Assembly (NCBI GenBank): GCA_037968955.1
Contig: JBBKWN010000037.1
Coordinates: 1-64,000, forward strand
Source: Pararheinheimera sp037968955
GTDB lineage: Bacteria > Pseudomonadota > Gammaproteobacteria > Enterobacterales > Alteromonadaceae
Reading direction: 5' to 3'
Length of the DNA stretch: 64,000 nucleotides
Part shown: piece after piece, positions 35,215-44,365 of the stretch
Numbering within the stretch: the stretch's first letter is position 1
Layout: each line of letters starts with the position of its first letter
Translations under genes and position numbers: made by a program
The notes under the pieces: model-generated
What the model was told of the DNA's origin: nothing
Databases searched by the model: none
Seen by the model: the letters and a program-made list of their open reading frames with translations, nothing else

Positions 35215-35237
35215 TCACCCCCAAGGGTGTAATTTTT
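35215..35237 (+). other. Leader hairpin with T tract before ccoN
   Basis: CACCC and GGGTG pair across a 4-base loop and are followed by TAATTTTT, 34 bases before the ccoN ATG. Its position fits an attenuator or mRNA-stabilising element in the leader. Confidence 0.4.
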
Positions 35238-35270
35238 ACTAACTTGCAAAAAACTGCAGCGGAACTCAAC

Positions 35271-36698
35271 ATGAGCCAGACCAAATCGTTAAATGTTGAC
35301 TACAACTACACGGTTGTCCGCCTCTTTGCACTCACAACGGTATTGTGGGGCATTGTTGGCATGAGCGTGGGTGTGTTACTAGCGGCGCAATTATATTGGC
35401 CCGCACTGAACTTTGATACAGCTTGGCTGACTTATAGCCGTCTTCGTCCTCTTCATACAAACGCGGTAATCTTCGCGTTTGGTACCAGCGCCTTGTTTGC
35501 GACCTCTTATTATGTGGTTCAGCGTACCTGTCAGGTTCGGCTCTATGCTGAAAAACTAGCAATGTTTACCTTTATCGGCTGGCAAGTGGTGATTATCGCC
35601 GCCGCTATTACTTTACCGATGGGGATCAGCCAAAGCAAAGAATACGCGGAACTCGAGTGGCCCATCGATATCCTGATTGCGGTGGTTTGGATAAGTTATG
35701 CGGTGGTGTTTTTTGGCACCATGATTAAGCGTACCACCAGTCATATTTATGTCGCAAACTGGTTCTACGGTGGTTTTATTATTACTGTTGCCGCGTTGCA
35801 TATCGTCAACAGCATGGTAATCCCGGTTTCTTTGACCAAATCCTATTCAATCTACGGCGGCGCCGTGGATGCAATGGTGCAATGGTGGTACGGCCACAAC
35901 GCCGTAGGTTTCCTGCTGACCGCAGGTTTCCTAGGTATGATGTACTACTTTGTACCAAAACAAGCCGGTCGCCCAGTGTACTCGTACCGTTTATCAGTCG
36001 TTCATTTCTGGGCGCTTATTGCACTCTATATCTGGGCTGGCTCGCACCACTTACACTACACTGCCCTACCAGACTGGACTCAGTCAGTTGGTATGGTGAT
36101 GTCAGTCATCCTGTTTGTGCCAAGCTGGGGTGGCATGATCAACGGTATTATGACGTTATCCGGTGCTTGGCATAAGCTGAAAACCGACCCTATCTTACGT
36201 TTCCTGATTGTCTCGTTATCGTTCTACGGCATGTCGACGTTCGAAGGTCCGATGATGGCTATCAAGTCAGTTAACGCGTTATCGCATTACACCGACTGGA
36301 CTGTGGGCCATGTTCACTCTGGTGCTTTAGGTTGGGTTGCGATGGTTTCCATCGGTGCTTTGTATCACATGATCCCAATCCTGTTTGGTCAAGGCCGGAT
36401 GTATAGTCTGAAACTAATTAATACCCATTTTTGGTTACACACTACCGGTGTTGTGTTGTACATCGTGGCGATGTGGATTAGCGGTATTATGCAAGGCATG
36501 ATGTGGCGTGCAGTCAATACTGACGGCACACTGACATATAGCTTTGTTCAATCGTTAGAAGCCTCTTATCCGTTTTATTTGATGCGCTTTATTGGTGGCT
36601 GTTTTGTAGTGACGGGCATGCTGATCATGGCATACAACGTGATTAAAACCGTCCGGGCGAAAGAAGGCGTGTTAGAGCCGATAGCAGAAGCGGCATAA
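35271..36698 (+). CDS. ccoN: cbb3-type cytochrome c oxidase subunit I
   Basis: A 475-residue, 12-helix catalytic subunit of the high-affinity cbb3 oxidase, holding heme b and the heme b3-CuB centre. Conserved His residues are seen in RPLHTNAVIF (heme b), YGHNAVGFLL (CuB and cross-linked Tyr region), SHHLHYTALPDW (CuB) and VGHVHSGALGW (heme ligands). ATG 35271 (MSQTKSLNVDYNY) is preferred over the earlier in-frame start at 35184. First gene of ccoNOQP. Confidence 0.97.
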   Translation: MSQTKSLNVDYNYTVVRLFALTTVLWGIVGMSVGVLLAAQLYWPALNFDTAWLTYSRLRPLHTNAVIFAFGTSALFATSYYVVQRTCQVRLYAEKLAMFTFIGWQVVIIAAAITLPMGISQSKEYAELEWPIDILIAVVWISYAVVFFGTMIKRTTSHIYVANWFYGGFIITVAALHIVNSMVIPVSLTKSYSIYGGAVDAMVQWWYGHNAVGFLLTAGFLGMMYYFVPKQAGRPVYSYRLSVVHFWALIALYIWAGSHHLHYTALPDWTQSVGMVMSVILFVPSWGGMINGIMTLSGAWHKLKTDPILRFLIVSLSFYGMSTFEGPMMAIKSVNALSHYTDWTVGHVHSGALGWVAMVSIGALYHMIPILFGQGRMYSLKLINTHFWLHTTGVVLYIVAMWISGIMQGMMWRAVNTDGTLTYSFVQSLEASYPFYLMRFIGGCFVVTGMLIMAYNVIKTVRAKEGVLEPIAEAA

Positions 36699-36708
36699 GG
36701 AGCTTATC

Positions 36709-37317
36709 GTGTCTAAGAATTACCATGAAAAAATTGAAAAAAGCGCTGGCTGGCTGGCAATCTTGACAGTCGTCGCCATTAGCTTCGGTACGCTGGTAGA
36801 AATTACGCCGCTGATGTTTATCAAAGACACCACCACGCCGGTGGACGGTCTAAAGCCCTACACTGCATTGCAGATGGAAGGCCGTGATATTTTCATCCGC
36901 GAAGGTTGTACCAACTGCCACAGCCAGATGATCCGTCCGTTTCGCCATGAAGTTGAACGTTATGGCCACTACTCTGTTGCGGGTGAAAGTATTTGGGAGC
37001 ATCCGTTTCTGTGGGGCTCGAAGCGTACAGGTCCAGACTTAGCTCGTGTTGGTGGTCGTTATAGCGATGACTGGCACTATGCGCACTTAATGGATCCTCG
37101 CTCTGTTGTACCGCAATCTAATATGCCTGGTTATCCATGGCTTGAAGAAAACGTATTAGACGGTAAATTAACGGCGAATAAGCTGGAAATATTCCGGTCC
37201 TTTGGCGTGCCTTACACCGATGACGATATCAAAGGTGCTGAAGCCGCCGTGAAAGGGAAAAAAGAAATTGAAGCCCTGATTGCTTACCTGCAATCGCTCG
37301 GCACAGCGTTGAAGTAA
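36709..37317 (+). CDS. ccoO: cbb3-type cytochrome c oxidase subunit II (mono-heme)
   Basis: A 202-residue membrane-anchored cytochrome c. One N-terminal helix (about residues 15-35) is followed by the heme site CTNCHSQM near residue 71; the Met ligand is expected in SNMPGYPWL near residue 143. It passes electrons from CcoP to CcoN. Ten bases after ccoN. Confidence 0.96.
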   Translation: MSKNYHEKIEKSAGWLAILTVVAISFGTLVEITPLMFIKDTTTPVDGLKPYTALQMEGRDIFIREGCTNCHSQMIRPFRHEVERYGHYSVAGESIWEHPFLWGSKRTGPDLARVGGRYSDDWHYAHLMDPRSVVPQSNMPGYPWLEENVLDGKLTANKLEIFRSFGVPYTDDDIKGAEAAVKGKKEIEALIAYLQSLGTALK

Positions 37318-37322
37318 GCCTT

Positions 37323-37502
37323 ATGGACTTTGCAACCATTCATAGCTTTTACACCGTGATTATTTTTGTGGCTTTTATCGGCCTGCTGGTTTGGTTGTTT
37401 GTAATCAAACGCAAACCTGATTTTGATAAAGCAGCGAACGCGATTTTCGCGGACGAAAAAAAGCCCAAACAAAAACAACAACAGGAGTCGGATCATGAGT
37501 AG
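37323..37502 (+). CDS. ccoQ: cbb3 oxidase small subunit CcoQ/FixQ
   Basis: A 59-residue single-helix subunit: a short N-terminus (MDFATIHSFYTVI), one transmembrane helix (about residues 9-28), then a Lys/Gln-rich cytoplasmic tail (DEKKPKQKQQQE). It stabilises the complex in other species. It overlaps the start of ccoP by eight bases, supporting translational coupling. Confidence 0.9.
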   Translation: MDFATIHSFYTVIIFVAFIGLLVWLFVIKRKPDFDKAANAIFADEKKPKQKQQQESDHE

Positions 37503-38469
37503 CTTTTGGAGTGCTTGGATCATTGTTTTAACTATTGCATGTATTGTTCTATGCACCGTGCTACTGACGTGGAACTTAAAGAACCATGTTGGTGTGCCGG
37601 AAGGCGAACCTACCGGTCATGAGTTTGATGGCATCGAAGAAATTAATAACCCACTGCCAAAGTGGTGGACCATTATGTTCTACGCCACCATCGTTTGGTC
37701 AGTATTTTACTTTGCCGCTTATCCAGGGCTCGGTAACTGGAAAGGCCTGTTAGGCTGGACCAGCTCTAACCAAGGCATCACTTCGCTGGCAGAATCAAAA
37801 GCTGCCATTGAAGCGCAAAAATTAGCCGGCACGCCGTCTCAGTTGGACCGTGAATATATGCACGCCAATGAAACTTTTGCCAAAGAGTTTGCTAAATATA
37901 CCAGTCGTCCAATTGAAGAGCTGGCCTATGACACCCAAGCACTGAAAGTCGGCCAACGGTTATTTTTGCAAAACTGCTCGCAGTGCCATGGCTCCGACGC
38001 CCGCGGTCAACGAGGTTTCCCGAATCTGACTGACAACGACTGGCTGTATGGTGGTACTGTCGACAAGATTAAAGAAACCCTGCTGTACGGTCGTAAAGCG
38101 GCGATGCCCGCTTGGGGCGAAGCTTTAGGTGCGCAAGGCGTAAAAGAAATGACTGCCTATGTGTTAAGTCTGTCTGGCCGTAAGGTCAACGACAAAGATG
38201 CAGCTGCCGGTAAAATGAAATTCGGTATGTGTGCGGCTTGTCACGGTGCTGATGCCAAAGGTAGCCTTGCCCATAACCTGCCGTTTGGCGCACCAAACCT
38301 GACTGACAATACATGGTTATACGGTGGCTCCGCTGGGAGCATTGAAACCACGCTGAATAATGGCCGTAACGGTGTCATGCCAGCGTTTAAAGATACGTTA
38401 GGCGAAGATAAAATCCACGTGATTGCTGCTTATGTTTATCGGTTATCTCGTCCTGATGATACTAAATAA
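37495..38469 (+). CDS. ccoP: cbb3-type cytochrome c oxidase subunit III (di-heme)
   Basis: A 324-residue di-heme cytochrome c. Two N-terminal helices (about residues 5-27 and 55-75) contain the conserved NNPLPKWWT segment between them. Heme sites are CSQCHGSDARG near residue 162 and CAACHGADAKG near residue 246, with Met ligands in AAMPAWGEAL and GVMPAFKDTL. ATG 37495 has AGGAG eight bases upstream; the longer open frame from 37423 runs through ccoQ and is not used. Confidence 0.97.
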   Translation: MSSFWSAWIIVLTIACIVLCTVLLTWNLKNHVGVPEGEPTGHEFDGIEEINNPLPKWWTIMFYATIVWSVFYFAAYPGLGNWKGLLGWTSSNQGITSLAESKAAIEAQKLAGTPSQLDREYMHANETFAKEFAKYTSRPIEELAYDTQALKVGQRLFLQNCSQCHGSDARGQRGFPNLTDNDWLYGGTVDKIKETLLYGRKAAMPAWGEALGAQGVKEMTAYVLSLSGRKVNDKDAAAGKMKFGMCAACHGADAKGSLAHNLPFGAPNLTDNTWLYGGSAGSIETTLNNGRNGVMPAFKDTLGEDKIHVIAAYVYRLSRPDDTK

Positions 38470-38539
38470 CGCTTAAGTCACCGGGAGTTGTAGCGCTGGT
38501 TGCATTCGATAGAATGGCGCCAGCACTAGACGCTGTAAG

Positions 38540-38563
38540 AAGCCCCGACTACGGGGCTTTTTG
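38540..38563 (+). terminator. Terminator after ccoNOQP
   Basis: AAGCCCCG and CGGGGCTT form an 8-bp stem with a 4-base loop followed by five T residues. It separates the structural from the assembly genes, which may be partly read through. Confidence 0.88.
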
Positions 38564-38615
38564 TTATACGATCCGGTTGAAATACACACTTAGTGTGTAC
38601 CGGTTGAGGAATATG

Positions 38616-39095
38616 ATGTTAGTAAAACCCTGGTATAAACAAGTCTGGCCTTGGGTGTTGATTGCAATTCCAGTTGCAACCATGCTCAAAGCAGTGCATT
38701 CCATCTATTTAATGAATCAACAAAGCCCCGACTTAGTGGTCGACGACTACTACGCCGAAGGTAAAGCCATCAATATGAATCTGGCTAAATACCGTGAAGC
38801 AGCAAGCCGTAATCTGCAAGCTAATATTCTGATTGCTGCCAACAAAGCTATCGTGACCTTTGTCGCGAATCCAATATTGGATGCAAAGCTGACGCTACGT
38901 TTTGTCCACAATACCGTTGCTGCACAAGATTTTGTCGTTGAAGCCGAACGCAGTGGCCAGAATTTATATGTGGCAGAACTGCCAAAGACTTTAACTGGCA
39001 AGTGGAATCTGTTGGTCGATGATCACAGTGAACAATGGAAATTACGTGCGACCTTCATCCTGCCCAAAGCAGAAGCTATTAAACTTACCTACTAA
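38616..39095 (+). CDS. fixH: FixH/CcoH family oxidase-assembly protein
   Basis: A 159-residue protein with one N-terminal transmembrane helix (WVLIAIPVATMLKAV, about residues 12-28) and a periplasmic beta-sandwich domain. The DDYYAEGKAINMNLAKYREA segment just after the helix is typical of FixH, which helps load copper into or stabilise the cbb3 oxidase. ATG 38616 has GAGG six bases upstream; ATG 38613 is also possible. Confidence 0.85.
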   Translation: MLVKPWYKQVWPWVLIAIPVATMLKAVHSIYLMNQQSPDLVVDDYYAEGKAINMNLAKYREAASRNLQANILIAANKAIVTFVANPILDAKLTLRFVHNTVAAQDFVVEAERSGQNLYVAELPKTLTGKWNLLVDDHSEQWKLRATFILPKAEAIKLTY

Positions 39096-39104
39096 CAGGT
39101 TTGC

Positions 39105-41489
39105 ATGTTAAATCGTTGTTTTCATTGCGATGAGCAAGTGCCAGACAATAGCAATTTTGTGTTGTCTTTTGACGGTATTGATCGAGAATTTTGTTGTCCA
39201 GGCTGTGTTGCCGTTGCCGACACTATTATTAGCCAAGGGCTTGGTGATTATTATCGCTTTCGCACAGCGAAGGCGACAAAAGCGTCACTCGTTCCGCCCC
39301 AACTGCTACAAACCAGTTATGACAATGATGAAGTGTTAAGTGATCTTTCAATAAAAATTGATGGTTTACAACAAATCGAGCTCTCCATCACCGGCATGAG
39401 CTGTGCAGCCTGTGCTTGGCTCATTGAAAAACAACTACGTCAACACCCAGCCGTTGGCCAAGTGTCGGTCAATTCGGGCACTTCTCGCTGTATTATTCGC
39501 TGGGATCCAGCAACCGCCAAACTGAGCGAACTGCTGCAGAACATCAGCAAACTCGGTTATCAAGCCAGCCCGTTTATCACCGACAGCGAAGAGCATCATT
39601 ACCAACAAGAAATGCGTGCCTATTTAAGGCGCCTCGCGGTGTCGGGCATTATGAGTATGCAGGTGATGATGCTGGCTTTTGGCCTGTATTTTGGTGACTA
39701 CACTGGCATTGAGCAACAATACGAAGGCTATCTACGTTGGGTAAGCCTGTTGCTGACACTACCGGTGATGATTTATGCCGCGGCACCGTTTTCAAAAAGT
39801 GCCTGGCGCGCGCTACAAAGTCGACAGCTGAATATGGACGTCCCCATTGTTCTGGCACTCTATTACACATTTATAGCCTCGACTTACGCCACCATCACGC
39901 ACAGTGGTGAAGTTTATTTTGAATCCGTGTGTATGTTTGTATTCTTGCTCCAGTTGGGTAAATTTTTTGAATTTCGCGCCCGCAAGCAGGCGCGTGATGC
40001 CACCAGTAACCTGCTGAAAATCATGCCGGTGACCGCCTGGTTGTGGGATGGCATGCAGCCGATCGCCACATCAGCACGTCGGCTAGTGACCGGAGATTTG
40101 ATTTTAGTTAAAGCCGGAGAAACTATTCCTGCCGACGGCGTAGTGCAAAGTGGCTATAGTAGCGTCGATGAATCGATGCTTACCGGGGAATACCAAGCGG
40201 TGGCAAAGCATACCGACGATGCAGTGCTGGCAGGATCGGTGAATCACGATGGTGTACTCATCGTTAAAGTCATTACAGCATTAACCCAATCTAGGTTGGG
40301 TCAGATCATAAGCTTGCAGCAACAGACCTTACATCAAAAACCACAACTGCTTGAAAAAACAGATAAAATAGCCCGTTTTTTTGTACAGCGGCTACTGGTT
40401 GTTGCCAGTCTAACGTTCGCCGTCTGGTATTTCTATATCGATGCCGACCGCGCCTTTTGGGTGACGTTATCGGTACTGGTCGCAACCTGCCCTTGTGCGC
40501 TGAGTCTGGCAACACCAACCGCTATCACCTGTGCCCTCGCACGGCTTAACCGCAAAGGGATCCTGATTAAGAACCAGCAAGTACTGGAGTTTTTGCCCAA
40601 CTTGACCAAAGTCTTTTTTGACAAAACCGGTACCCTCACGCATGGGAAATTCAGTATTCGCCAACTTGAACTGGCAACCACAACTTTGAACGAAACTGAA
40701 ATTCTGAACCTTGCCGCCAATATAGAAGCCTATTCCGAACATCCGATCGCCAAAGCTTTTACACCGTATCGGCAAAACCAACTACAACTTAGTCAGGTGG
40801 AATTGCAAATCGGCGCCGGCATCAGTGCGCTGTGGCAGCAGCAACAACAGCGATTGCCAGTCCGCATTGGCAATGCCGCATTTTGCAACCTGCCCGGCGA
40901 TGCCAATTGGCAAGTGTTTATAACGGTCAATGAGCAGTTGGTGGCCAAAGTGGCGTTAGCGGATCAAATCCGTCCTGAAATTTCCATGTTATTGCCACAG
41001 CTGCAAGCACTTGGCATTGAGTTTGGTATTCTGACCGGCGATAGCTCGGATCAAGCAAACGAAATTGCCAGTCAATTTGCCATCAAAACACTTTATAAGT
41101 CTTGTACGCCAGAAGATAAAGTAAAGTATATCCAACAAGCGACTGCGGCGGGTGATATTGTGCTGATGGTCGGTGATGGTATTAATGACAGTCCAAGTTT
41201 TCATGCGGCTCATGTGTCGGTAGCGCTTGATAGTGGCACCGATTTATCAAAAAATCAGGCCGATGTGGTGCTGCTACACAATGATTTATCGATGCTCGCT
41301 GATCTGATCGCAGGGGCAAAGAGGGCGAAAAAAGTAGTGCGGCAAAATCTACTTTGGGCCGTTGGCTATAATCTGATTATTATTCCACTGGCGGTTTGTG
41401 GTTTAGTCTCACCCTATGTCGCAGTGATTGGGATGTCGTTCAGTTCGTTATTAGTGGTATCTAACTCACTTCGGTTATTAAAATCATGA
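39105..41489 (+). CDS. ccoI: Copper-translocating P1B-type ATPase CcoI/FixI
   Basis: A 794-residue copper-export ATPase needed for cbb3 maturation. An N-terminal Cys cluster (C5, C8 and CCPGC at residues 30-34) precedes the HMA domain (GMSCAACAW, C100/C103). The membrane copper motif CPC is near residue 463 (ATCPCALSLATP), the phosphorylation motif DKTGTLTHG near residue 505, and GDGINDSPS near residue 690. It overlaps ccoS by four bases. Confidence 0.96.
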   Translation: MLNRCFHCDEQVPDNSNFVLSFDGIDREFCCPGCVAVADTIISQGLGDYYRFRTAKATKASLVPPQLLQTSYDNDEVLSDLSIKIDGLQQIELSITGMSCAACAWLIEKQLRQHPAVGQVSVNSGTSRCIIRWDPATAKLSELLQNISKLGYQASPFITDSEEHHYQQEMRAYLRRLAVSGIMSMQVMMLAFGLYFGDYTGIEQQYEGYLRWVSLLLTLPVMIYAAAPFSKSAWRALQSRQLNMDVPIVLALYYTFIASTYATITHSGEVYFESVCMFVFLLQLGKFFEFRARKQARDATSNLLKIMPVTAWLWDGMQPIATSARRLVTGDLILVKAGETIPADGVVQSGYSSVDESMLTGEYQAVAKHTDDAVLAGSVNHDGVLIVKVITALTQSRLGQIISLQQQTLHQKPQLLEKTDKIARFFVQRLLVVASLTFAVWYFYIDADRAFWVTLSVLVATCPCALSLATPTAITCALARLNRKGILIKNQQVLEFLPNLTKVFFDKTGTLTHGKFSIRQLELATTTLNETEILNLAANIEAYSEHPIAKAFTPYRQNQLQLSQVELQIGAGISALWQQQQQRLPVRIGNAAFCNLPGDANWQVFITVNEQLVAKVALADQIRPEISMLLPQLQALGIEFGILTGDSSDQANEIASQFAIKTLYKSCTPEDKVKYIQQATAAGDIVLMVGDGINDSPSFHAAHVSVALDSGTDLSKNQADVVLLHNDLSMLADLIAGAKRAKKVVRQNLLWAVGYNLIIIPLAVCGLVSPYVAVIGMSFSSLLVVSNSLRLLKS

Positions 41490-41740
41490 GTATTATTTTT
41501 GTCCTAATTCCAATTGCAGTATTGTTTGTCATCATTGGCCTTGGCGTATTCTTTTGGGCGGTCCGATCGCGGCAATTTGATGATTTGGATAAAGAAGCCT
41601 ATAGCATTTTATTTGATAACCAACCCGCGCCAGTCAAACCGCCGGCCCAGGAGCATGTCGACACCATGCCAGCGCAAGCAGAGCCGTCTGCTACCGATAT
41701 CGTTGCACCGGCAGCAAAAGATCACGAACAGGCACGTTAA
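41486..41740 (+). CDS. ccoS: cbb3 oxidase maturation protein CcoS
   Basis: An 84-residue protein with one N-terminal helix (FVLIPIAVLFVIIGLGVFFW) and the conserved RSRQFDDLDKEAYSILFD segment of CcoS, followed by a Pro/Ala-rich tail. CcoS is required for cofactor insertion into CcoN in Rhodobacter. ATGA overlap with ccoI; its stop abuts the next start. Confidence 0.93.
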   Translation: MSIIFVLIPIAVLFVIIGLGVFFWAVRSRQFDDLDKEAYSILFDNQPAPVKPPAQEHVDTMPAQAEPSATDIVAPAAKDHEQAR

Positions 41741-42409
41741 ATGGAGTTTCTAGCGGCATTATTGATAGGGCTGCTCGGCAGCGGACATTGCCTTGTGATG
41801 TGCGGTGGCATAGCCAGTGCTTTGCAGCTGATGATGCCCGAACAAAGTCGCTGGCAACGGCTTCGTTTGCAACTGGCATTAAGTGCCGGTCGTATTAGCA
41901 GCTATGCATTACTAGGCGGTCTCGTTGGCTGGCTTGGTTATCAGGCAATGGGGTTTGGCGGAGCTGCTCGCCAGTTGCTACAAATACTGGCTGGATTGAT
42001 GCTGATCCTGATGGCGCTGTATGTTGCCAGAATATCTAGCCTGTTAACTGGACTTGAGCAGCTTGGCGCACGTGTGTGGCGATATATTCAACCCCTCAGT
42101 AAACGCTTGTTACCTCTTAATTCACTTCCCAAAGCCTTTAGTTACGGCTGGTGCTGGGGGTACTTACCTTGCGGTCTAGTCTACTCAAGTTTAAGTTGGA
42201 GTTTGGCGAGCGGCTCATTTATTGACGGTGCGACATGGATGCTGTTTTTTGGCCTCGGCACCTTGCCGGCACTACTCGCCGCGGGTCAGGCTGCAGCGAC
42301 TTTGCAGCGCTGGAAAAACCAAAAGTGGTTACAATACAGTGCCGCGTTTATGCTCGCCACTTATGGCTGCCACACAATATCCCTTGCAGTTCTGCGGTTA
42401 TTTTTTTAA
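41741..42409 (+). CDS. SafE/TauE-like membrane protein of the cbb3 assembly cluster
   Basis: A 222-residue protein with about six transmembrane helices, of the sulfite-exporter-like TauE/SafE superfamily (COG2836 type). The start LLIGLLGSGHCLVMCGGIASAL is diagnostic, with the HC...MC pair that may bind metal; CGLVYSSLSW near residue 143 is the second-half counterpart. Similar proteins often lie in cbb3 clusters and are suspected to help copper or heme delivery. Function not shown. Starts at the base after the ccoS stop. Confidence 0.85.
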   Translation: MEFLAALLIGLLGSGHCLVMCGGIASALQLMMPEQSRWQRLRLQLALSAGRISSYALLGGLVGWLGYQAMGFGGAARQLLQILAGLMLILMALYVARISSLLTGLEQLGARVWRYIQPLSKRLLPLNSLPKAFSYGWCWGYLPCGLVYSSLSWSLASGSFIDGATWMLFFGLGTLPALLAAGQAAATLQRWKNQKWLQYSAAFMLATYGCHTISLAVLRLFF

Positions 42410-42451
42410 GCTGGAGGTCTACATTTTGGCCACAAACTGGAATCTTTTTAT

Positions 42452-43174
42452 ATGACTGCTTCCGCAATAAATTGTCAGGACTGCGGCTTCAGCCAACTCT
42501 GCTTGCCTTTTTCGTTAAATACGGTTGAGCTTGATCAACTTGATGACATTATCCAACGTAAACGCCCGTCCCATAAAGGCGACCATTTATTCGAAGCCGG
42601 CACACCATTACAGGCTTTGTATGCCGTGCGCACCGGATCTTTTAAAACCTATACTCTGACCGAGCAAGGCGAAGAACAAATCACTGGCTTTCATTTACCG
42701 GGCGATATCATTGGCTTTGATGCCATTAGCAATCAGCAACACCCCAGCTATGCACAAGCCTTAGAAACAGCGATGGTCTGTGAAATCCCTTATCAAACAC
42801 TTGATCAATTATTGGATCAGCTGCCAAAACTGCGGCAACAGCTCATGCGCTTGATGAGCCAGGATATCTCGGGTGATCAGCAAATGATGTTATGGCTCAA
42901 CCGTAAAACTGCCGAAGAAAAGCTAGCGGCATTTTTAACAAACCTGGCACAACGCTTTGCGAGTCGAGGTTTTTCCAAGCGCGAGTTTCGTCTGACAATG
43001 ACGCGTGGTGAGATTGGTAATTATCTCGGACTAACGGTTGAAACCATAAGCCGGCTTTTAGGGCGTTTTCATAAAGATGAACTGATTCATGTCGATGGCA
43101 AATTAATTGTTATTAGTGATTTTGCCGCGCTGAGTAACATCGCCGGCATGGGTAACATCGCTGCAAACAGTTAA
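42452..43174 (+). CDS. fnr: Fumarate/nitrate reduction regulator FNR (EtrA-like)
   Basis: A 240-residue CRP/FNR-family regulator that senses O2 through a 4Fe-4S cluster. Ligand Cys residues are C8, C11 and C17 (spacing C-x2-C-x5-C) plus the Cys in AMVCEIP near residue 110. The cNMP-like beta-roll spans about residues 35-140 and the DNA-binding helix-turn-helix is RGEIGNYLGLTVETISRLLGRF (E-SR recognition residues present). It follows the cbb3 assembly genes and precedes uspE. Confidence 0.95.
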   Translation: MTASAINCQDCGFSQLCLPFSLNTVELDQLDDIIQRKRPSHKGDHLFEAGTPLQALYAVRTGSFKTYTLTEQGEEQITGFHLPGDIIGFDAISNQQHPSYAQALETAMVCEIPYQTLDQLLDQLPKLRQQLMRLMSQDISGDQQMMLWLNRKTAEEKLAAFLTNLAQRFASRGFSKREFRLTMTRGEIGNYLGLTVETISRLLGRFHKDELIHVDGKLIVISDFAALSNIAGMGNIAANS

Positions 43175-43351
43175 GCATAACAGTGCTCTTTGTCTCGGGG
43201 CGCGGCTTGCAGCGCCTTACTAACGCTAACTATGACTGCCCTCAATATCGCTAGTTGCGTTCGTTTTGATCCAAGATAAGGTTTGTTGGCGCAGAACGCT
43301 TTAAGTTGGCTACACTTAATGCATACACCTGCCTCTATGAAGGAGACTACG

Positions 43352-44275
43352 ATGGCGACTTATCAGGATGTACTGGTGGTGATCGACCCCAGCCAAACCA
43401 CGCAAAAAGCTCTAGACCGCGCATTTGAGCTAGCCGAACACACCGCATGTCGGCTTACCGCATTTTTATCGATATACGATTTTTCTTATGAAATGACTAC
43501 CATGCTATCGGGTGATGAACGCGAATCGATGCGACAAGCTGTCATTACCGATCGCGAAATTTGGATCAATGAACTGGTAGCGCCGGCCCGTGAAAAAGGT
43601 GTCGACGTTAATGTCAAAGTGGTTTGGCATAACCGCCCGTTCGAAGCGGTTGTTAACGCGGTCACTGAAGAAGGTTATGACTTAGTGATTAAAGGCACCC
43701 ATGATCATGACGTGTTAAAATCGATTATTTTCACCCCCACCGATTGGCATATCTTGCGCAAGTGCCCATGTCAGGTGCTGTTAGTCAAAGAACATGCCTG
43801 GCCATCAAACGGCAATATTCTGGCAGCCGTAAATGCGGGTAGTAGTCAGCCACACCATCAGGCACTTAATAATCGAATCATCCGTCAGGCCAAGGCATTA
43901 GCCTCAATGCTACAAGCCAATGTGCATTTGGTAAACGCCTATCCCGGCACCCCTATCCATGTCGCGATTGAGATCCCAGAATTTAATCCGACCGAATACA
44001 ACGACAGTATGAAACTTCACCACCAAAACGCAGCAAAGGAATTGGCGAATGAATACGGTATTAGTGATGAATTTGTGCATGTGCTTGAGGGAATGCCCGA
44101 AGATGTGATCCCAAAAGTTGCTAAAGAAATCGACGCTGAAATGATGGTGATTGGCACTATCGGCCGCACCGGTTTATCCGCAGCAATCATCGGCAATACC
44201 GCAGAGCACGTTATCGACCGGTTGGATTGTGACGTTCTGGCACTTAAACCAGACAGCTCAATCGCCGTTCCCTAG
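43352..44275 (+). CDS. uspE: Universal stress protein E
   Basis: A 307-residue tandem universal stress protein. Two Usp domains (about residues 1-150 and 155-305), each starting with a beta strand (QDVLVVIDPSQ; GNILAAVNAGS). The second ends with the GTIGRTGLSAAIIGNTAEHV nucleotide-loop-like segment. ATG 43352 follows AGGAG with six-base spacing; the in-frame start at 43283 is not needed. The fnr-uspE order is conserved in enterobacteria. Confidence 0.93.
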   Translation: MATYQDVLVVIDPSQTTQKALDRAFELAEHTACRLTAFLSIYDFSYEMTTMLSGDERESMRQAVITDREIWINELVAPAREKGVDVNVKVVWHNRPFEAVVNAVTEEGYDLVIKGTHDHDVLKSIIFTPTDWHILRKCPCQVLLVKEHAWPSNGNILAAVNAGSSQPHHQALNNRIIRQAKALASMLQANVHLVNAYPGTPIHVAIEIPEFNPTEYNDSMKLHHQNAAKELANEYGISDEFVHVLEGMPEDVIPKVAKEIDAEMMVIGTIGRTGLSAAIIGNTAEHVIDRLDCDVLALKPDSSIAVP

Positions 44276-44365
44276 CCACAGTTTGATTATCGCCAGCGAA
44301 GCTGATTGGCAAAGCTGGCTAATCCGTTATAATGTGCGCCATTTTTTCGGTAATCTGGTGTTGTT

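Noticed and set aside
37423..37494. Upstream extension of CcoP
   Set aside because: These codons lie within ccoQ in another frame; the ribosome site AGGAG and the conserved N-terminus mark 37495.
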